Shown here: one piece after another, positions 7,375 through 20,300 of the stretch | How the letters are laid out: the number at the start of each line of letters is the position of its first letter | Position numbering within the stretch: position 1 is the first letter of the stretch | NCBI GenBank assembly: GCA_016212695.1 | Contig: JACREX010000227.1 | Span: 1 to 55,217 of the forward strand | Reading direction: 5' to 3' | Source: Bacteroidia bacterium | Lineage (GTDB): Bacteria > Bacteroidota > Bacteroidia > Bacteroidales > GWF2-35-48 | DNA length: 55,217 nucleotides | Notes under the pieces: model-generated | What the model saw: only the letters and a program-made list of their open reading frames with translations | Told to the model about the DNA's origin: nothing | Database searches by the model: none | Position numbers and translations under genes: made by a program

Positions 7375-8295
7375 TTATTTAAGCAGGGGTTTGCTGAAAT
7401 TTTTGATCTTGTTGAACCTTGCCGTGATCATAAATTCATGGGTCCCTGAATTATATTTTTTAATGCTTGAAGTAGATATATCGTAGGAATAACCAAAATA
7501 AATCTGGTTCTGATAATTATATCCCGCCATCAGGCCAATGGCATCGCTTGTTCTGAAAGACGCTCCAAGCCACACCATTTTTTTGTATGCCCCTTTCACC
7601 GTAATATCAAGTTGTGGCGGAACGGGCATCATAACCTTAAGCAATAACGAGGGCTCAACATCAAAATCGCTGTTGATAGCATATTTATATCCGCCGTATG
7701 CAAAGAAGTGATTTTTTACCCTGTTCATCCCGTTATCCCCGGTATACAGGTCGAGCTTGTTGTTCAGCAATTGCTGGGCCGATAAACCGAAAAAGTATTT
7801 CGGAGCATACAGGTATGCGCCGAAAGTTGCATCCGGAACAAGCGCCGTATATATTCTATTTTGAATTGACGGATCCTGAATATCGAGCATATTGATTTTG
7901 GTGCCGTCAATTTTATACTGTAAAAACCCTGCGGCAAGAGATAGAGAAAGTTTCAACGAATCCGAAAGTTTCAAAATATAGGAATAAGAAAAATTTATCC
8001 CGGTGCGGCTGGTAGGCCCTGTTACATCATTAAATACATAGCCTCCGTAGCCCATATCTTTGGTTTTATGCGGGCCGTATAAACTGAGGATATAAGTGCG
8101 CGGAGCATCCACAATGCCGGCCCATTGATACCGGTAATTCGCTTTAGCCTGGAAATAGTCGTCTCTTCCGGCCACGGCAGGATTAATGATATACTCATTA
8201 AAAATATACTGTGTATATTGGGGTAATTGCTGGGCAAACATCCCGTCTGTCCAGAGTATTACTAACAATGCGGATATGAAAATTATACGTTTCAT
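7375..8295 (-). CDS. PorP/SprF family type IX secretion outer-membrane protein
   Basis: 306 residues with a signal peptide (MKRIIFISALLVILWTDGMFAQ). The mature start QLPQYTQYIFNEYIINPAVAGRDD and the many amphipathic beta strands (GINFSYSYILKLSDSLKLSL, GYNYQNQIYFGYSYDIST) are the hallmark of the PorP/SprF family, outer-membrane proteins paired with large type IX substrates that carry the type B (gliding-associated) C-terminal domain. It starts 17 bases behind the giant adhesin gene, the SprB-SprF arrangement, so it probably helps secrete or anchor that protein. Confidence 0.93.
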   Translation of the reverse strand: MKRIIFISALLVILWTDGMFAQQLPQYTQYIFNEYIINPAVAGRDDYFQAKANYRYQWAGIVDAPRTYILSLYGPHKTKDMGYGGYVFNDVTGPTSRTGINFSYSYILKLSDSLKLSLSLAAGFLQYKIDGTKINMLDIQDPSIQNRIYTALVPDATFGAYLYAPKYFFGLSAQQLLNNKLDLYTGDNGMNRVKNHFFAYGGYKYAINSDFDVEPSLLLKVMMPVPPQLDITVKGAYKKMVWLGASFRTSDAIGLMAGYNYQNQIYFGYSYDISTSSIKKYNSGTHEFMITARFNKIKNFSKPLLK

Positions 8296-8312
8296 AAAAC
8301 TATATCTTTAAA

Positions 8313-11300
8313 TTATCTTACAATCGTAATCGGCCCTGTCAGTACCCGTTTTCCTGTGGGTTCTTCCACGACAATTACATAATAATACGTACCTACAGGC
8401 AACTCTTTCCCTTTGTATTTACCGTCCCAGTATTCCGTACATCCTTTGTTATAGAACATGAGTTCGCCCCACCTGTTATATACGGATACTTCAATGCCTG
8501 TATAATATTCATGATACCTGATCGTCCATACATCGTTGATGCCGTCTCCATTCGGCGATACCCCCTCTGCAAATTGAATCCTGGGTATCACGGTTACTAT
8601 CACAGAGTCTGACGAAACACAGCCATTGGGCGATGTTGCCCAGAGATAATATAGAGTGGTATTAGTTACATCTACTATAGGATTGAGCGTAGTGGAACTG
8701 CTGAGCCCTGAAACCGGGTTCCATAAATAAGTGGTTCCCGTCTGGCCGCCCACAGCATTAAGAGTAGTGGAATTACCCGCCAGGATGGTTACATCAGGCC
8801 CCGCATCAATGGGCTCAATCGGCATTACGGTAATGATAACCGTGTCCATATCATAACATATACCAATAGAAGCCCTCAGGTAGTATATAATCGTTGCATC
8901 GGGTGTTGCATACGGTGATTGAACGATATCGCTGCTGAGTCCCGTGGCCGGATACCACAGGTAGTTTTCACCGCCCGATCCGTGAAGCCGGGCTGTTTTT
9001 TCCTCGCAGATGGTGGTATCATTCCCGGCATTGGCATCTACTTCAACAGTTCCCAATATAGATTCCGTAAGGATGGCGGTACAATGATGCTGATCGGTAA
9101 CGGTAAGGATATACGTGCCGCCTGCCAGGCTTGTAATACACAGGGTTGTCGCGTCTGTTGACCAATGATAGGAGTACGGAGAAGTTCCTCCTGTGATGGT
9201 ATCTATGCACATAGAGCCGTCATACGTATTATGGCTGCACGACGGATCTGTTGCTGCCAGGGTAATGATAATGGAGTCAGGTTCTGAAATCATAATACTG
9301 TCAAAAATCTTCTGGCATCCGTTGGTATCTTCAATTGTGATAAGGTATGCTCCGGATCCTAACCCGGTGAATGTGCCAGATGATGAGGGAGGCAACGTGT
9401 CTATTGAATACAGGTAGGGTGGTGTTCCGCCAGAAGCAATAAATACAAGCGATCCATCGTGTGTGCCATGACAGTTTGCTGCCGTATCGGAATACGTGAC
9501 CTGAATGCTGTCCGGTTGAGTGATTGTAGTATCTTTAAGTGATATACAACCCAGAGAGTCTGTAACTGAAACGAAATAGTTTCCTGCACTCAGGTTATCT
9601 GCCGTAGTTGTAATATCCGGAGGCACGTTGCTCCATAAATAATCATATCCGTAAGAATAAGGCAATCCTCCTGATGCTTCTGCGGTGATATACCCAAGCG
9701 CATCGCCAAAGCAGAGATTATTAACTACAGGATTGAACGTAATACTGGGCGATCCTTCATCGGATAACAATACTTGCAGAGAATCTTTGCAACCGTTGAA
9801 GTCGGTTACTGTAACCCCGTATGCTCCTGCATGAAGGTTAATTGCTATCGGTGTAACCTGGTTATCTGCAGAATCGCACCACAGGTAATAATACGGGCTT
9901 GTTCCGCCAATAGCGGTTACAGTTGCCGAGCCGTCAGAAAGAGTACAACTGGAACTGTCAATCGTACTTGTTAGTACAATATCATCCGGCTGGCCTACGG
10001 AGATCGGCGGTAATTGCTGCACGCAACTGCTGTCGTCGCGCACAATAATTATATGATCGCCGGCTGCAAGGCCTGTGAAGGAACTGCTTGTTCCCCACGT
10101 CGAACCTCCGTCAGTAGAATATTCATATGAAGGATATCCGCCTTCAACTAACAGGTTTATTACGCCATCACTGCTTTGATAACACGTTGCATCTGTTATC
10201 AGGGTATCTTCTATATGAATGATCTGTGGCTGGGTTATAATAATAGTATCAATAGAAATACAGCCCGTGGTATCATGGATTTCAACCCAGTGTACTCCGG
10301 CAATTAAAGTATCAGCAGTGTATGTGATATCTCCGTTATCCCATCCGGCTACATGATAAGGAGGAATGCCCCCGGTAATATTTGCAGTGGCCCATCCGGT
10401 TGAGTCTCCGTAACAGGTAACATTTTTGACAGGATCAAAATTAATGACTCCGGCATCGTTGTCTGTTATAAATGCAGTATCTGTTTTTATGCATCCGTTT
10501 ATATCGGTAACTGTTACGAAATATACGCCTGCGGTAAGGCTGTCGGCAGTTGCCGCGTGATCGGGCGGAATATTGCTCCAGATGTAATCATATCCCGGAG
10601 TTCCGCCTGTTGCCGTTACAGTTGCAAAGCCTATGCCCGGGATTAAATTACAATTTGTATTAGTGGATGTAATGCTTGTGCTGATTGCCGGCGGAGAGGT
10701 TATCGTAACCGTGTCCATCTGTGTACAGCCAAGGCTGTCTTTAATGGTTACTATATATATACCGGATGCCAGGGTGTCGAACAAACCGGTTGAATTGGTG
10801 TCGCCGGTAAGAATATACTGATAGCCCTGCAGAATACCCGGAGTGCCTCCTGTGGCCGTTAATGTGAAGCTTCCGTTCGAATCGTTATAACACAGGTTAT
10901 TGGTCTGTATGTTTGAAGATTGAATGATCGTTGGTGTGTAAATACTGACAATGTCGTTCAACTGGCAGCCCAGGGCATCAACTATATGAATGGTGACATC
11001 ATCGCACAGACTGTCGGCAAACATGCCCGTATCTCCGTTGCCCCATGTTATCGTTACCGGTTCCGTTGCGCCTGTTACGGTGGCATTTGCCCATGCAGTG
11101 CATTCGCCGAAACAATTATTGTTAACAACCGGGTTAATTGTCAGCACTCCGGGGAATGAGTCAGACAGGGCAATGATAGTGTCAACAGAACAAAGGAGTG
11201 AATCAGTAACGGTTATAGAATATAGACCGGATGGTATGTTCTGAAGCGTATCATTGTCATACAAAGGTGGAGTGTCCCAGAGATAGGTGTATCCGTAGCT

Positions 11301-14300
11301 GAATGGCGTACCGCCGGTTGGCGACACAAAGATGCTTCCGTCGCTCATGCCGCAATCGGGCTCAATTACAGAGTAATTAATTTGTATCTGAGTAGGCTGG
11401 GTAATAATAATAGGCGTTACCTTCCTTGTGCAACCTAAACTGTCTCTTATCCACAGCGACATGGTATCCGGGGCAAGGCCGGTGAACTGGCCGTTGTTTG
11501 CAAAGAAAGTAATACTGTCAATAGAAAACTGGTAATAATGCACATAATATGGAGTGCCGCCGTCTGCTGTTGCAGAGATAGTGCCGTTGTTGCTCCCATA
11601 GCACGAAACATTTGTAATGGTCAGCGATGTCAGGTAAATGCTGTCCGGCTGGGTGATGTTAACAGAATTGGATTTGGTACAGCCATCCGAGGTTAATACA
11701 TTTACGGGATAGGCTCCTGCACAAAGGCCGGTTGCCGTCTGCCCTACAAACGGATATGGGGGAAGGGTTGGCCATTCGTAAGATACTGCCGTTGCACCGG
11801 TAAGAACAGCGGTTGCCGAACCATCGCATGATCCAAAGCAGCCTGCATTTTGCACCTGTGTGAAAGAGACCGCACCCGGGCCGCTGTCGGAAATGGTGGC
11901 CTGTGCTGATTCCGTGCATCCGTTAGTATCTGTAACAACAACCGTATATAAACCGAAAGCCAGGCCCCATGCATAATAATTAGTTTGGTTGCCCGGAGTC
12001 CAAAGGTAAGTATAGTTAGGAGAACCGCCGGATACCCATGCATAAGCTACGCCGGTAGAATCGCCGCAGGCAGAACTGTCAACTGTGGTTATCACATGCA
12101 GCGGAGTGAGCGGCTGTCCAAGGGTTATTGCAGGGAACGACTGTACACAATGATTGGTATCCTCAACTGTAATGATGTGATCACCTGCTGCAAGCCCTGT
12201 GAAATCACCGGTATTGTTAGACGTTAAGTTTATGGTGTAAAGATATCCGGGTGTGCCGCCTGACGCGCTCACATGTATTACGCCATTGCTGCCGCCATAA
12301 CATGACACATCGGATGAGTCAACCAACGCAAGAGTGATCGGATATGGATCTGTGATAGTGTCGCTTCCAACCTTGATACAACCCATACTGTCTGTAATGG
12401 TTATAAAATAAATTCCGGCGGGAAGCTGTGTGATGCAATTATCTGTTGAGTCATTGCTCCAAAGGTATGTGTAGGGTGATACACCTCCTGTGATGCTGGC
12501 GCAAACAGAGCCGTCATTTCCACCCGGACAGGTAACATTGGTTTCAGTAAAAGTAAGCGTTGCATTGGGCATTGATGAAATAAACGCAAAGCCAATCGCA
12601 GAACAGAAATGGCTGTCGGTTACGGTTACCGGATATGTGCCAGCGCATAAATTGACGGCTATAGTATCGTTGCCGCCGCCTGCGCTGATATCCCACAAAT
12701 AGGTGTAACCCGGAGTACCGCCGGTTGCAGAGACAATGGCAGATCCGTCGCATGCGCCGCAGGTAGCATCAGTAACAGTTACGGTTACAATAATCGAATC
12801 AGGCTCTGTAACAATTATAGGAGCGCTGGATTCGGTACATCCGTTCTGGTCTTCAACAGTGATGGTATATGTTCCGGCTGTAAGCGATGTGAAAACTCCT
12901 GTCCACTGCGGAACTGGGAAAGGTGGAGAAATCTGGTACTGGTAAGGTGGCGTACCGTTGCCTGCAGTTATGCTTATCGCCCCGTTATTCCCTCCATGGC
13001 ATGCGACATCGGTAACTACCGGCGCTGAAAGCGTGATAGCGCTGGGTTCGGTTAAGGTAACAGTACCAATATCTTTAGTGCATAAATGTGTATCCCTCAC
13101 TGCCAACTGATAGGTTCCTGCAGCCAGCGAAGTAAAGACAGATGATGAATAAAAGGTTCCAAAAACTCCGGTTATTGAAAATTGGTATGGAGCCGTGCCC
13201 CCTGTAACTAAGAAGCTGATTGTGCCTGTATTTGCCCCATGGCAGAGGATATCGGTTACTGTAAAATGCACATTGAAACTGTCTGGCGCAATGATATTCA
13301 CTGTTGTATCAGACTGACATCCTAACGCGTCAGTAATGGTAACGCCATTGATTCCTCCGGGCAATTGTGTAGCGCATGATGTTGTTTCACCGTTATCCCA
13401 CAGATAGGATTGTGGAGTACTTGTACATCCCACTTCATAGGCGACGCAGGCAGTTCCAGTTGTACTGTTATAACAGAGAACAGGTGTAACCCCTGAAAAT
13501 ACGATATTACATGTTCCCTGGTCAGACAGCGATTCTGTGGCAGATTTTATGCAGCCCCTGCTATCAGTAACATCAACAGTATAATTACCCGCGAGGATTC
13601 CGCATAATGTATCATTTGCAGGTCCTCCAGGCTGCCAGTAGTAAGAATATGGCGGTACGCCGCCTGAAGCGGCAGCATATGCGCAACCGTCCGGCGTGAG
13701 GCAATGAGGATCCTGTCCGGATGTTGACACCAACAATAACGGCGGGTCGCTCACATCAAAAGGCCCGGCAGTTTTCTGGCATCCGAAAGAATCGGTTACC
13801 TCAATAAAATAAGAGCCTTCTAATAAATTTGTATAACTACCAATTGTATCAGGAGGTAAAATACCATTCAATATATAATTATATGAAGGAGTCCCGCCGC
13901 TTGCCGTTACCGTTATAGAAGCATTGCCATCGCTGTGACATACGATATTGTTGAAAACTGTTGTAAGCGTCATGCTGTCCGGCTGAAAAAGTACGACAGG
14001 AGATGTTGTATTTGAACAGTGATTGGAATCTCTGGCTGTAATCGTATAAGTATTTGCAGGCAATCCGGTAAATATATTATCTGTTGTATAGCTTGTCCCC
14101 GGAGGATTGATACTATAAGAGAATGTATTGGTTCCTCCGTTTGCCGTTACTGAAATAGCGCCTAAATCTCCGTAGCACAGAATAGGCGTAGTTATTGTAG
14201 TAATAGAGATACTGTCTGGCTGAGTAAGAGACAGGCTATTATACGATGTGCAACCCAGATTATCAGTTACAGTGATATAATAAGTAGTATCAGCGCAGAG

Positions 14301-17300
14301 GCTGTCTGCTGTTGCCGTTGTATCGCCATTGCTCCATGCATAATGGAACGGCGGATTGTCGCCTGTAACATCTGCTGTTGCCGTACCTTCACAAACTCCA
14401 AAACAGGTGAGGTTTGTTACAGGATTGAATGCAATAAGAGGCCCGTTCTGATTAGACAGAAAAACGACAGAGTCTTTTGTACAACCGTTAGTATCCGTAA
14501 GCGTTACTGAATAATTTCCGGCATACAGATTTGATATGGATATTGTAGTAGAATCGCCGGGGAGCCAGTGATACGTATATCCGAGAGTTCCTCCGGCCGG
14601 GTTGAGCGCTATTACTCCATTTGTATCGCCGCAGGTGGGATATGTGATATCAGCATTTAAAAATAATGGATTGGGTTGTGTAATAGTATCGGATGTAATT
14701 ACAGAACATCCGTTGGTATCCGTTACGGTAATATTGTAAATATTTGCTCCAAGCCCGGGGAAATACCCGGTCTGGTTTGTGTCAGCGCCGACAATATAGG
14801 TAAATCCGGGTGTGCCGCCGGATGCCGTAATAGTGATGGATCCGTTTGTCTGCCCGTTGCAGGTTACCATAGTATCCTGAATGGTGAGTATAATTTGCGG
14901 AGGGCAGGTGATCTCAACGCTGCTGTACTTTATGCATCCGTTTGTATCAGTTGCCATAACAGTATATAAACCGCATGAAAGATTGATGATGGCGCTGTCT
15001 GTTGAAAAGATTATGGTGTCTGGAGAGATGGTCCATGCATATGTATGAGGGGCAGGGGCATTGGTAAGCCATGCTGTAACGCTGCCCAGCGTGTCTCCGA
15101 AACAGAGATTGTTTGCCTGATTAACAAAGGCGACTGTCCCGGGTGAAATATTCTGAACCGTATCAGTTGCAGTAGCGGTGCAACCATGAGAATCTGTAAC
15201 TGTCACAGTATAAATATTTGGAGTCAGCCCGGTGAGAATGGAACCCGGATTAAACACATATGCGGGCGTTCCCCCTGTAGCCATAACCGTTATCTTCCCG
15301 TCGGCCTGGTTGCAATGCGCGTCAAAACTATTGGTGAGCAGTATAAGGGTATCCGGTTCGGTGATAACAATCGGGCTTCTTGTGTTGCTGCAAAGGCTGT
15401 CGTCTGTAACAGTTAAAGTATAATTATTTCCTGCGGCAAGGCCGGTAAAGTTTCCCGTAGTGTTACAGGTTGGTAAAGGAATTGTGTTGATACAATAAGT
15501 TATTGTTCCTGTACCGCCCGATGCAACAGCGGTTATAGTACCGTTGCCGGAATGGTAGCACGATAAATTGCCAGGTGTGGCGCTTTGTATGTATATGCTG
15601 TCGGGCCCTGTGATGGTTGTGTCTTTTATATTAATGCAAGACAGTAAATCAGTAACAGAAACTGTGTAAGTTCCGGGTCCGAGATAAACAAGCGTGTCTC
15701 CGTGTATATGATGAGCGGGCAGAGTTCCCCAGTCAACTGTGTAGGGCGGGTTGCCTCCTGTGATATGGATTACAAAACTTGCCGTTGTATCTCCGAAACA
15801 ACTGATACCATGCAGGGGTTCAAATGAAATTGTTCCTGCGCCTGGGTTTATCAGCGTATCATACACGGTAATACTGCATCCGTTGGCATCGGTTACAACA
15901 CAGGTATATGTACCTGCGCTAAGGTTGCTGATGGTTGAATCGGCGCTGCCGTCGAACCACAGGAAAGAATAACCGAGAGCGCCTCCGCTCATATGGATAG
16001 TAATGGAGCCGTTGGGTGTACCGCAATCAGGCTGTATATCCGTGGTTGTATATGAAAGAGTGTCTGGTTCGGTAATGGTGAACGGATTACTGATTTCGAA
16101 GCAAAGCATAGAGTCAATGACTGTAATTGTGTAAGGGCCGCCGGGACCTAATAAACTGAATATACCCGTAATATTACTGTCGAGCAGGAAATGATAATAT
16201 AATGTGCCTGTTCCACCGGTTGCGGAAACAGTGATTGTTCCGTCGTTGAAGCCATGGCATGTGATATTTGTCGAGGTTTGTGTATTGATGGTGATATCGC
16301 TCGGGCAAATGATAGTAAACGGCCGGGTAATTGAACAGGAGCTGTCATCTGTAACAGTCAGCGTGAAGTTTCCGCAGGCAAGGTTGGAGAAATTACCGGA
16401 AATCTGAGTGCCTCCTCCAATATCATAATGCAGGCTTCCTGTGCCGCCTGTGGCTACAGCAGAGATTGTTCCATCGCTCAAACCAAAACAGGTAACATTG
16501 GTGCTGTCAAAAGATTGCAATGTTATCAGGGCGCCTTCGGTAATAGCAGTGTCGGCCATGGTGCTGCATCCGTTGATATCTGTAACGGTTACCCAGTAAT
16601 CGCCGGCACACATATTGGTTGCCGGGTTTCCGGTGAAAGTATAGCCTAATGGGCCGCTCCACACCGGGGGATCATATGGAGGCGTACCTTGTGTGATTAC
16701 AGCGTTTGCGCTGCCCACACACTGGCCATAACAGGGATTATTCACAATATTGCTGAATGTTACAACCGGCGCGCCGATATCGTTTATCACGGCAGTGTCA
16801 ATTTTCTGACATGCGTTTCCATCGGTAACCGTAACAAAATACATCCCGAAAGGTATTGCCGCCAGGGTGTTTGAAGAGCCAACAATAGGAGCCCAGTTGT
16901 ATGTCCACCCGCCAACGCCGCCTGTAGCAGTTACTGTTGCCGAGCCGTCAGACTGGCCGCAATGGGACGATGTAGTATCCATGGTTAATATGATAGTGTC
17001 GGGTTCTGTAATTGTTATAGAAACAAGGGTAGAACATGGCGGAATATTATGATCGGAAACCGTTATTGTGTAAACCCCTGCGCAAAGATTGTTTTGCGTG
17101 GGCGAGTCAAGAGTTCCGTTGTTAGACCAACTGTAGTGATAGCCGGGTGTGCCCCCGGTAACGGTTAATGTTGCAGATCCGGTGCATAATCCATGACAGA
17201 GCACATTGGTCTTTGCCGTATCCACATGAATGCCGGTTGGCGGCGCAATGGTGAATACCGAATCAACACGACAGTTATTAAAATCTTCAACTGTCAGGGT

Positions 17301-20300
17301 ATCAATCCCTGTCTGAACGCCATGGAAAATTCCATCCAGGTCAGGCCCCATAAGCGGCGGCGGCCCGTAATTGATGTAATAATAAAGCGTTCCCGTTCCG
17401 CCGCTCGCCGTTGCCGTTATGGTTGTGGTATCCACAGAGCAGGCAAAAGGCGTGATGGTTATTGTATTAATCAAAAGTTCGGGAGGGTTTATAAATGTTA
17501 TTGCAGCCGGGACGCAATCAACTGTACATCCGTTGGCATCTTTTACTTTAAGCGTATAGGTTCCGGGACACAGATTGTTGAAAATGCCGGTAGTTGAAGG
17601 ATAAGATACACCGCCGTTAATCGAATAGGAAAGCTGCCCTGTTCCTCCCGAAGCGGTGATGGTAATACCTGCAAGGCACTCGTCGTGGCATTTGATAAGA
17701 TTAGTAGAAACAGCAGTAGCTGTAATAGTGGGCGGGGCAGTGATACAAACAGGCGAAAGCGTAGTATCGCAGTGATTGGCATCAGTAATAGTGGGCGTAT
17801 AACAAGCTTCGGCGAGACCTGTGAATAAACCCGTAGTATTGGAAACAGGTCCGGTGATAGTATAAGTAATCTGTCCGGTACCGCCCGTTGCGGTGAGTGT
17901 CAAGGTTCCGTTATCACTGTTAAAACAGGGTGTTTCGTTCGTGTGAGCTTCTGTTATTGTGAAGGCGGAAGGCTGTGAAATAATGACGGGTGTCCCTGTA
18001 GCAGAGCATAAGTTGGCATCTTTAACCGATATGGTATAAGTATTCGGGCAGAGAAGAGTAAATAGCCCTGTGATATTACTTGATAAGTTTGCCCAATAAG
18101 TAAGCTGGCCTGTGCCGCCTGAAGCAGAAATAGTGATAGTCCCGTCACATTCACCGTAACATGAGTCATTGGTGAATGACTGGGAGTTGATAATTAAAGT
18201 ATCCGGTTCTGCGATGGTATAGGTTGAATCATCGTAACAACCCGGCACATCATGTACCGTGATGTTATAAGTTCCTGCATGCATGCCGTGGAAAATACCC
18301 GTGTAATTCGAATCAACCGGCGATAAATGATAGGTCAACTGGCCTGTGCCGCCATTTGCAACAATAGTAATGCTTGTGGTATCGTTATGACATTTGATTT
18401 GCGGGCTGTTAGTGATTGAAGTGATATTGATGGCATTGGGATTGGTTAAAATTAATGTGTCTTGTTTAGGACATAGGTTGAGGTCCAAAACCGAAATATA
18501 ATAGGTGCCTGTTAAAAGCCCGGTAAATGTATATGAAGTGTCCGGCGTGGTTACAGTTGTATCAGTAGAGGGTCCAGTTAAAGTAATAGTATAAGGCGAA
18601 TATCCATCAGTGATAGTAACTGTGATAGTTCCGTTACTTCCTCCGTTACAACCGGGGTTTGTGGTACTGGTGTTAATGGTGTACATATCGTCTGTAATAG
18701 TAACACAATCAGTAGCCGTACAGGTATTGGCATCTGTAACGGTTACACAGTATTGGCCTGCGCACAGGTCGGTGATGGTATCATTTGAAGGGCCGCTGTT
18801 CCAGTGAATGGAATAAGGTGGTGTACCCCCGGAAATGGTGAGCATGGCCGATCCATCGCAATAAAAAGCCGGAATCAGGCTGGTATCAAGGATATCCAAG
18901 CGCCATAAAAAGATATAACCATTATCAATCTGCCAGTCGTCAATAACGTGGATTGTCCACGTTCCGTTCATAGGGCAACCAATGAGACCGTTGAAACTCT
19001 GTTCCGGCTTATACTGCCCCTGCGGAAGAGTGTGCCATGCCGGCTGGCCCTGGTGGTTGATAGATTCCTGGAGCATGCTTCCATACGCGGCGGTACTCGA
19101 AAAATTATAATCCCATCCGGTTCCCGGCGGGTTGGTTGCCGGGTTTAAAGGATTTATCTCGTCATCGTTTTCATTTGGAATCCCGAGAAATACCTCAAAT
19201 CCGGGCTGGTATTGCTGCACGCCTTTCAGGTAAACCGATTGTCCGCTTGGGCAGGTGATCCACATCCTGATGTCGCCGAGATAAGAATGTTCCATATTCA
19301 GGGTCACCATAATATCATTGGCATCCTGAATGGTGGTTGTGGGCGCAAAAACCGTATGTGTGATAGAAGAAGTAAACTCCATGCCATTGCCGTCGGGCAG
19401 GAATGTGGTTCCCGCGCTCTGATTCTGGAACGAGCCGCACGACATGATGGAGTCACTGATCTGTGCTATAAGTTGTGGAGGTAATGTTACAATTGTGGTT
19501 GCAGTATCTTTGCAGCCTGTACTGTTTCTGGTAATTATTACGGTATAGGTTCCGGCAGCAGCAGCAGTTACATTAAGAATTGAAGGATTTTGTGACCCAG
19601 ATACAAAACTGTTGGGCCCGCTCCAGCTATATGTATAAAGACCGTTTGGTACTGCGCTTGATGTTAAATTCAGCGTGCTACCAATACAAACAGGGCTGTT
19701 ATTGCCTGCGGTTGCAGTTGGTTTGGTATTAACAGTAACTGTTGTTGTGGTTGTACCTGTACAACCAGTTCCTCCGGTAACCACAAGGGTATAAACACCA
19801 GTCATAGCTGATGTAGCATAAGCAGAAACCGTTGGGCTCTGGGTATTGTTAACAAAAATATTGGGGCCTGTCCATGCATAAGAGGTCATACCATTTGGTC
19901 CCCCGGTAAGAGATAATAAATCGCCTACGCAAACAGGGCCGTTATTAGAAGCGGTTGCAACTGGGTTTGTATTTACTGTGATGGTACCGGTTGTTGTGAC
20001 ATTACCACAACCGCCTGTTAAGGTTATGGTATAGTTAAATGTGCCAGAGGCAGTGGGCGTTCCTGTTATCGTTACTACATTGGCTGCCCAGCTGCCTGTT
20101 ACTCCTGCCGGTAGGCCGGTTATGGTGGCGCCGGTTGCTCCCGTTGTTGAATAGGTTATATTCGTAATAGCGCTATTTATACAAACTGTCTGGTTGTCCG
20201 TCCCTGCGGCTGACGTCAATGTAATGGTATTGACCAAAATTACTGTGATGGCGCCGGTTTTTGTGATATTTCCACAACCGCCTGTTAAGGTTATAGTATA

